Of a stretch of 50,207 nt of DNA, positions 45,301-50,207 are shown piece after piece. The notes beneath the pieces were generated by a model, which was not told the origin of the DNA, ran no database searches, and saw nothing but the letters and a program-made list of their open reading frames with translations. Location of the stretch: NCBI GenBank assembly GCA_020832495.1, contig JAFIEP010000049.1, positions 1 to 50,207 of the forward strand. The letters are read 5' to 3'. This DNA comes from Acidimicrobiia bacterium. GTDB taxonomy: Bacteria > Actinomycetota > Acidimicrobiia > Acidimicrobiales > Acidimicrobilacustridaceae. The first letter of the stretch is position 1; every line of letters starts with the position of its first letter. Position numbers and translations under genes: made by a program.

Positions 45301-48300
45301 ATGCCCACGTGGTGGGAGGTCGAGGCGCAGGTGGGACCTCACATTGCCGCGTTGGTGGACAGCGCTGGGGCGATCGTGGCGGTCAATCGCGCGTGGGAGC
45401 GGTTTGCGGAGTTGAACGAGGGCTCGGCGGAGGCCACGGGTGTTGGGGTGAACTATCTCGAGGTGTGTCGGCGGGCCGCGGCGGCTGGTGACGGCGATGC
45501 GGCGGCCACTGTTGCGTACCTCAAGGGAATGTTGGAGGGGTCGTCACCTGCGCCTCCGCCCGACTATCGGTGTCCGGCGCCGAACGAGGACCGGTTCTAC
45601 CGTGTGCGGACCCGTCGGGTGGTCCAGCCCGACGATGAGCCGGGTCTGGTGGTGGTGCACGAGGAGGTGACGACGGAGCATTTGGGCGAGTTGGCGGGGA
45701 CGGTGCTCAGTGGCGAGTCGACGCCGTCGGTGGCGGTCATCATCGCTGGTGTGCCCACCGAGCCTGGTGAGGCGGCGGTGGTGCAGTCGAAGGTGGCGGG
45801 GCGGATCGGGCGGCTGCTGCGCGATTCCGATGTGGTGTGGTGGTCGGGGGACCACGAGATCTTGGTGCTGTTGCCCGGACGTGGCGAGGGGGCCGTTGCG
45901 TCGATGGCCGAGCGGTTGGACGAAGCGTTGTCGCGGCCGTTCCTGGTGGGTGGCGAGGATGTGGTGCTCACCGTCGAGTTGCATGCCGGTACCACGCCGG
46001 GGTCGGCGAGGTTGGAGTCGTTGTTTGCTCGGGCGAGTGACGTGGTGGTTCTCATCGATGCCGACGGCACCGTGCGCTATGTCAGCCCGTCGATCTCTCA
46101 TCTGCTGGGCTACGGCGTCAGCGAGGTGCTGGGCCGCGACCTAACCGAGCTGTTCGATACGGACGACGCCGACGCGGCCGACACCGTGCGCGGCGCGTGT
46201 AACCGCTCCCGGGAGGATCCGCGCGAGCAGCCGGTGGTGGAGCGGCCGATTCGCACCGCCGAGGGCACGCAGCGTTGGATGGAGGTGACGGTGTGGAACC
46301 TGTTGGAGGATCCCACCGCCCGAGGGCTGGTGGTGAGCTTGCGCGACATCCACGACCGGCGCCGAGCGCTCGACGACCTGCACACTGCCGAGGCCCGCCA
46401 GCGGGCCATTCTCGACAAGTCGGCCGATGTGGTGATGTTCTTCGATTTCGACGGCATCGTCCGTTGGGTGTCGCCCGCCTACCGGTCCAGCTTCGGTCGG
46501 GATCCCGATGAGCTGCTGGGACGATCCGGCTTCGATTTCATCCACCCCGATGACCGCCAGGCCGCTGCCGAGCAGTTCGCCAGCCTTGACGGGCTCGGCA
46601 GCCATGTTCGTTGTGAGTTTCGTGCCGTGTGGCCCGACGGTGGTCAACACTGGGTCGAGGAAGTGGTCACCGACCTGCGTGACGATCCCGATGTCGGCTA
46701 CATCGTGGGCAACCTGCGCGACGTCACCGACCGCCACGTCATCGCCGTCGAGGCCGACCGCGCCCGGGATCGTCTCCTCGAAGCGCAACGCCTGGCCGGG
46801 CTGGGCAGCTTCGTGATCGACGGTACCGGAACGCTGGTGTGGTCCGACGAGCTGTATCGCCTGCTCGGGTATTCCACCGACGTCGAGCCGAGTCGGGAGC
46901 GCTACTTGGAGCGGGTCCACCCCGACGACCGCCACGAGCTCTCCGTGCTCATCGACCGGATGCTGGCCGGCGAGCGTCTCCTCGGGTCGACCCACCGCAT
47001 CGTGCGTCCCGACGGTGCGGTGCGGTGGGTGGTCGCCCGGGTGTCCATCGCCGAGGACGACTACCCCGCGGTCGAGATTCACGGCACGGTGCTCGACATC
47101 ACCGAGCGGCACCTGGCCCGCCTCGATGCCGAGGCCGAACGGGAACGTCTGGCAGAGGCGCAGCGCATCGCCGGGCTGGGCAGCTTCGAACTGTCGCTCG
47201 TCGATGGCACGGTGACCTGGTCCGAGCAGCTCTACCGGATTCTCGGGCTGCCGGTCGGGTCGCCGTCCAGTCGACGCCGCTACGGCGAGTGGGTCCATCC
47301 CGACGACCGCGACCTGGTACAGACAGTGACCCAGCGAGGGCTCGACGGTCAACGCGACCTCGAGGTCGAACACCGCATCGTCCGTCCCGACGGGCAGGTG
47401 CGCTGGGTGTTGGCCCGCACGAGTGCCGAGGCGGACGACCCTGGGGTGTTGCGCGGCACCATCTTGGACATCACCGAACGGCACCTGGCCGCTGAACGGC
47501 TCACCCATCGCCTCGAGCACGATCCGCTCACCGAGCTGCCCAACCGCATCAAGATCGCCCAGGTGCTCGACGACCTGCTCGAGGCACAACGCAACGGTGG
47601 ACCAGCGTTCGCCGTGGCGTTCTTGGACCTCGACCGTTTCCGGGTCATCAACGACAGCCTGGGGCACCGTGTCGGCGACCAGGTGCTGCGTGCAGTGGCC
47701 GACCGACTCGGCGAGGCGCTGCCCCCAGAGGCAGTACTGGGACGGCTCGGCGGCGACGAATTCGTGTGCATCCACCCCGGCATCTCCGAGGGTCTGGCCG
47801 CCGAAGAGTGCGCTGCGGGGTTGGCCCTTTCGCTCGACCAGGCGCTGGAGTTCGACGGACGCCGACTGTACGTGGGCGCCACCCTGGGCGTCACCGTCAC
47901 CGGACCCACCGACGACGCCGACAGCGTGCTGCGAGCCGCCGCCGTGGCGCTCAACGAAGCCAAACACCGCCTCGGGAAACGGGTCCACCTCTTCGACGAC
48001 GCCATGCGCCACGCCATCGGACGCCGACTCGAACTCGAGAACGAACTACGCGACGCCATCGGCAGCGACCAGTTCGAACTCCACTACCAACCAGTGGTCG
48101 ACATCGCCACCACCCGCCTGTGCGGCTTCGAAGCACTCCTGCGCTGGCACCACCCCCACCTGGGACCCATCAGCCCCGTCGAGTTCATCCCCATCGCCGA
48201 AGAAACCGGCCTCATCGTCCCCCTCGGCCGGTGGGTACTCAACACGGCGCTCGCGCAACACGCCACCTGGCACAGCGACCTCGGCCTCGACGACACCTGG

Positions 48301-48804
48301 ATGGCCGTCAACATCTCCGCCACCCAGATGGCCTCACCCGACCTCGTCGACCAAGTGGCCGACGCCCTACGAACCGTCCCCGGCGACCACGGACTCATCC
48401 ACCTCGAAGTCACCGAAAGCGTCCTCATGGACCGCATCGAACGATCCCTCGACACCCTGCACGCGTTGCGTCTGCTGGGCGTGCAACTCGCCGTGGACGA
48501 CTTCGGCACCGGCTACTCATCCCTCGCCTACCTCCAACGGCTCCCCATGCAGACCCTCAAAGTCGACCGCGCCTTCATCGACGGCGTGGAGAAATACGGC
48601 GCCGACCACTCCATCGTGCGCGCAGTACTCGGCATGGCCGACGCCCTCGACCTGCAGACCATCGCCGAAGGCGTGGAAACCCCCGAACAACACGCCGCAC
48701 TCCACGACCTGGGCTGCGACTACGGCCAAGGCTGGCTCTGGTCAAAAGCCCTCCCCGCCGACGACGCCACCCAATGGATCCTGCAGCACCGCAACGGCAC
48801 CTGA
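45301..48804 (+). CDS. Multi-PAS GGDEF-EAL protein with an extra degenerate GGDEF-like domain
   Basis: 1167 aa from the ATG at 45301, with GGAGG 4 nt upstream; the longer open frame reaching into the IS is spurious. A PAS-like segment (about 10-125) is followed by a GGDEF-like fold without a working site (about 130-240, reading SGDHEILVLL). Four PAS/PAC units then occupy about 243-735, ending in an active-looking GGDEF (RLGGDEF near 817; the upstream inhibitory RxxD is missing) and an EAL domain (FEALLRW near 942, then TES, VDDFGTGYSS, LKVDRAF, AEGVET). Both activities look intact. Base and codon usage change within the gene: Glu is almost always GAG early on and mostly GAA after about 47930. 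It begins 102 bp after the insertion sequence, so its natural promoter may have been displaced. Confidence 0.92.
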   Translation: MPTWWEVEAQVGPHIAALVDSAGAIVAVNRAWERFAELNEGSAEATGVGVNYLEVCRRAAAAGDGDAAATVAYLKGMLEGSSPAPPPDYRCPAPNEDRFYRVRTRRVVQPDDEPGLVVVHEEVTTEHLGELAGTVLSGESTPSVAVIIAGVPTEPGEAAVVQSKVAGRIGRLLRDSDVVWWSGDHEILVLLPGRGEGAVASMAERLDEALSRPFLVGGEDVVLTVELHAGTTPGSARLESLFARASDVVVLIDADGTVRYVSPSISHLLGYGVSEVLGRDLTELFDTDDADAADTVRGACNRSREDPREQPVVERPIRTAEGTQRWMEVTVWNLLEDPTARGLVVSLRDIHDRRRALDDLHTAEARQRAILDKSADVVMFFDFDGIVRWVSPAYRSSFGRDPDELLGRSGFDFIHPDDRQAAAEQFASLDGLGSHVRCEFRAVWPDGGQHWVEEVVTDLRDDPDVGYIVGNLRDVTDRHVIAVEADRARDRLLEAQRLAGLGSFVIDGTGTLVWSDELYRLLGYSTDVEPSRERYLERVHPDDRHELSVLIDRMLAGERLLGSTHRIVRPDGAVRWVVARVSIAEDDYPAVEIHGTVLDITERHLARLDAEAERERLAEAQRIAGLGSFELSLVDGTVTWSEQLYRILGLPVGSPSSRRRYGEWVHPDDRDLVQTVTQRGLDGQRDLEVEHRIVRPDGQVRWVLARTSAEADDPGVLRGTILDITERHLAAERLTHRLEHDPLTELPNRIKIAQVLDDLLEAQRNGGPAFAVAFLDLDRFRVINDSLGHRVGDQVLRAVADRLGEALPPEAVLGRLGGDEFVCIHPGISEGLAAEECAAGLALSLDQALEFDGRRLYVGATLGVTVTGPTDDADSVLRAAAVALNEAKHRLGKRVHLFDDAMRHAIGRRLELENELRDAIGSDQFELHYQPVVDIATTRLCGFEALLRWHHPHLGPISPVEFIPIAEETGLIVPLGRWVLNTALAQHATWHSDLGLDDTWMAVNISATQMASPDLVDQVADALRTVPGDHGLIHLEVTESVLMDRIERSLDTLHALRLLGVQLAVDDFGTGYSSLAYLQRLPMQTLKVDRAFIDGVEKYGADHSIVRAVLGMADALDLQTIAEGVETPEQHAALHDLGCDYGQGWLWSKALPADDATQWILQHRNGT

Positions 48805-48863
48805 CGTCGACGGGTCTCCCGGCGTGAGGCGGGGGGCGATGTTCGCTACAGTCGCGAGTTCTC

Positions 48864-48951
48864 GGAGAGGTGCCGGAGTCTGGTCGATCGGGCCTCCCTG
48901 CTAAGGAGGTGAGGGTTCTGCTCTCCGTGGGTTCAAATCCCACCCTCTCCG
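48864..48951 (+). tRNA. tRNA-Ser, anticodon GCT
   Basis: The acceptor stem pairs 48864-48870 with 48944-48950; discriminator G is at 48951 and no CCA is encoded. The anticodon stem CCTCC/GGAGG holds loop CTGCTAA, anticodon GCT. A long variable arm is present. TACAGT at 48847-48852 is a likely -10. A terminator follows. Confidence 0.96.
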
Positions 48952-50084
48952 CTCCGGGACCCCGCCTCGTGCGGGGTCCCGCTCGTTTTCGCCTCCACCG
49001 GACCGGGTTCGACCGTCCGGATAGCACCGTCGGTGCCTGCACCGAGCGCGCCGTTGGGCTCGGCACCTCGGGTTGGGACCCCTCCTGCATCGGCAGGTGC
49101 CCTCGGCTCGTCGCCCCTGACCCCGCCGTCGTCGGTCGCGCTGTCGTGGTCGAAGACGTCGTGGCGGCGGCCGAGGAGCACGGCGTTGATCTCGCCCCCG
49201 AGGAGCAACACGATGGCCATGGCGTAGATCCACAGCACCGCCACCAAGACGCTGCCCACGGTGCCGGCGGCCGTGTCGGGTGGGGTGAGATCCACGTAGA
49301 TGCGGAAACCGATGGTCACCAGGATCCACCCGAGGGCAGCCACGATCGCACCCGGGAGGTCATGACGCCACAGGCTGCGCGAGCTGGGTGCCACGTGGTA
49401 GAGCGACGTCGCCCACACCACCGTGACGACGAACACGAGCGGGCCGCGTAACCAGGTCCACACGGTGACGAAGGCCTCACCGAGCTCGAACCGCTCGGCG
49501 AGGTCCTGGCCGGTGCCGAGCAGCGGACCCACGATCATCATGGCGCCCAGGAGGGCCACCACCACCACGGTCACGACCGTCATGCCGAGACCGATGAGGC
49601 GCCCCATCAGCCAGCCGCGCCGCTCGTCGTAGTCGTAGACGACATCGAGCCCGTTGGTCACCGCAGCAAAGCCGCGCGACGCAGTCCACAAGGTCAGCAG
49701 GATGCCGATGCTGAGCAGCCCCGGCGCCGGCTCGTTGAACAGGTTCTCGACCGCGGTGATGAAGCCGGCACCCTCGTCGGTGAGGATGCTCTGGAGGAAG
49801 TCGATGACGGCGTCCTCCACCTCGCGGGCGATGCTCTCACCGACAAGGGTGTCGAGGAAGCCGAGCACCGAGGCGAACACCAGGAGCAGCGGGAACAGGC
49901 CCAAGAAGGCAAAGAACGCCACCTCCGCCCCCAGGCCGGTGATGCGGTCGACCCGGAACGCCTCGATGAGTTCGGTGACGAAGCGGAGCACCGGCCCACC
50001 GATGCGGTGCTGTTCGATTCGCTCCCGCAGGGCGTTCAGCCGTTCACGCACCACTCCAGTGTGGCGGACAGCAGCGGTCGCCAC
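48933..50084 (-). CDS. YihY/BrkB-family inner-membrane protein
   Basis: 383 aa from the GTG at 50084; GTG codons at 50054 and 50051 are alternatives and the true start is uncertain. About six transmembrane helices lie between residues 45 and 300, with family-typical segments: GLGAEVAFFAFLGLFPLLLVF, LLTLWTASRGFAAVTNGLDVVYD, SLYHVAPSSRSLWRHDLPGA and VLVAVLWIYAMAIVLLLGGEINAVLL. The protein was once mis-assigned as RNase BN; the real function is unknown. The C-terminal ~75 residues are disordered and acidic to Gly/Pro-rich. The last codons run antisense through the terminator and the 3' end of tRNA-Ser(GCT), 19 bp of overlap. The remaining 50085-50207 holds nothing I can identify. Confidence 0.88.
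   Translation of the reverse strand: MATAAVRHTGVVRERLNALRERIEQHRIGGPVLRFVTELIEAFRVDRITGLGAEVAFFAFLGLFPLLLVFASVLGFLDTLVGESIAREVEDAVIDFLQSILTDEGAGFITAVENLFNEPAPGLLSIGILLTLWTASRGFAAVTNGLDVVYDYDERRGWLMGRLIGLGMTVVTVVVVALLGAMMIVGPLLGTGQDLAERFELGEAFVTVWTWLRGPLVFVVTVVWATSLYHVAPSSRSLWRHDLPGAIVAALGWILVTIGFRIYVDLTPPDTAAGTVGSVLVAVLWIYAMAIVLLLGGEINAVLLGRRHDVFDHDSATDDGGVRGDEPRAPADAGGVPTRGAEPNGALGAGTDGAIRTVEPGPVEAKTSGTPHEAGSRSGEGGI
48956..48990 (+). terminator. Rho-independent terminator of tRNA-Ser(GCT)
   Basis: GGGACCCCGC (48956-48965) and GCGGGGTCCC (48971-48980) form a perfect 10-bp stem with a 5-nt loop, followed by GCTCGTTTT. The opposite strand of the same DNA is read as part of the convergent YihY-type gene. 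Confidence 0.85.
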
Positions 50085-50207
50085 CGGGTTCCGCTGGTCG
50101 CCTCACCAGTGACGCCCGGTTGCCTGCACGCGAGGTGGTCGTCGCTCGACACGCGCGAGGCGGTCGGCGACGCCCACCCTCGCCGGTGTGGTCGTGGGGC
50201 ATTAGTT

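Noticed and set aside
46141-48012. A 623-aa open frame opposite the third GGDEF-EAL gene
   Set aside because: It is a shadow; the plus strand encodes the PAS, GGDEF and EAL motifs.
50085-50207. A possible 50-codon minus-strand frame at the right edge (ATG at 50202)
   Set aside because: It has no Shine-Dalgarno, no -10 spacing and an Arg/Pro-rich composition typical of chance frames in high-GC DNA.

Overview
This window looks like chromosomal DNA of a high-GC actinobacterium. The class is probably Acidimicrobiia (Ilumatobacter/Iamia-like), but that is an inference from gene content and style, not from a marker comparison. Supporting signs are the very GC-rich codon use, the many GTG starts, the TAnnnT -10 boxes placed 6-8 nt before start codons, and the PaaX, DtxR, DUF559 and IniA/IniC-like genes. 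Nothing suggests a plasmid or phage. The only mobile element is one intact ISL3-type insertion sequence.

Layout. (1) 124-3341, minus: a DtxR-family metal regulator overlapping hppA, a K+-independent-type proton-pumping pyrophosphatase. (2) 3566-7797: a Tat-exported lipoprotein amidohydrolase, prfC (release factor 3) and a DUF559 nuclease-like protein. (3) 7874-10777, minus: a Fur-family regulator followed by two paralogous serine beta-lactamase-fold hydrolases. (4) 10934-15088: two alpha/beta-hydrolase genes (the second lacks its nucleophilic serine), a convergent TetR regulator and a carotenoid-oxygenase-family enzyme. Perfect or imperfect palindromes lie in both promoters. (5) 15106-23502: a multi-PAS GGDEF-EAL protein, xseB/xseA, and a second PAS-GAF-GGDEF-EAL protein whose cyclase motif reads GGDKF. 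(6) 23583-27440: a GH36 alpha-galactosidase and an ABC exporter, convergent, with a strong terminator between them.

(7) 27588-31796: the conserved information-processing block tRNA-Ser(CGA), tadA, tRNA-Ser(GGA), ffs (SRP RNA), dnaX, ybaB, recR. (8) 31920-37215: a PaaX-type regulator divergent from a fatty-acid desaturase, then larC and larB of nickel-pincer cofactor synthesis, then pheA. (9) 37396-43540: an Hsp70-family membrane protein, interrupted by a one-base frameshift, facing two dynamin-like GTPases that match mycobacterial IniC and IniA in length and order, preceded by a small CxxC protein. (10) 43629-48951: tRNA-Ser(TGA), the ISL3 element with 8-bp target duplications, a third PAS-GGDEF-EAL protein and tRNA-Ser(GCT). 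(11) 48933-50084, minus: a YihY/BrkB-type membrane protein whose 3' end overlaps the tRNA-Ser(GCT) gene.

Themes. Cyclic-di-GMP turnover is over-represented, with three large PAS-linked hybrid proteins. The four usual serine tRNA isoacceptors all lie within about 21 kb. Many genes appear to be leaderless, because a -10 box sits 6-8 nt before the start codon and no Shine-Dalgarno is present. The best candidate for a little-described system is the dynamin pair plus membrane-anchored Hsp70-like ATPase at 37396-43540.
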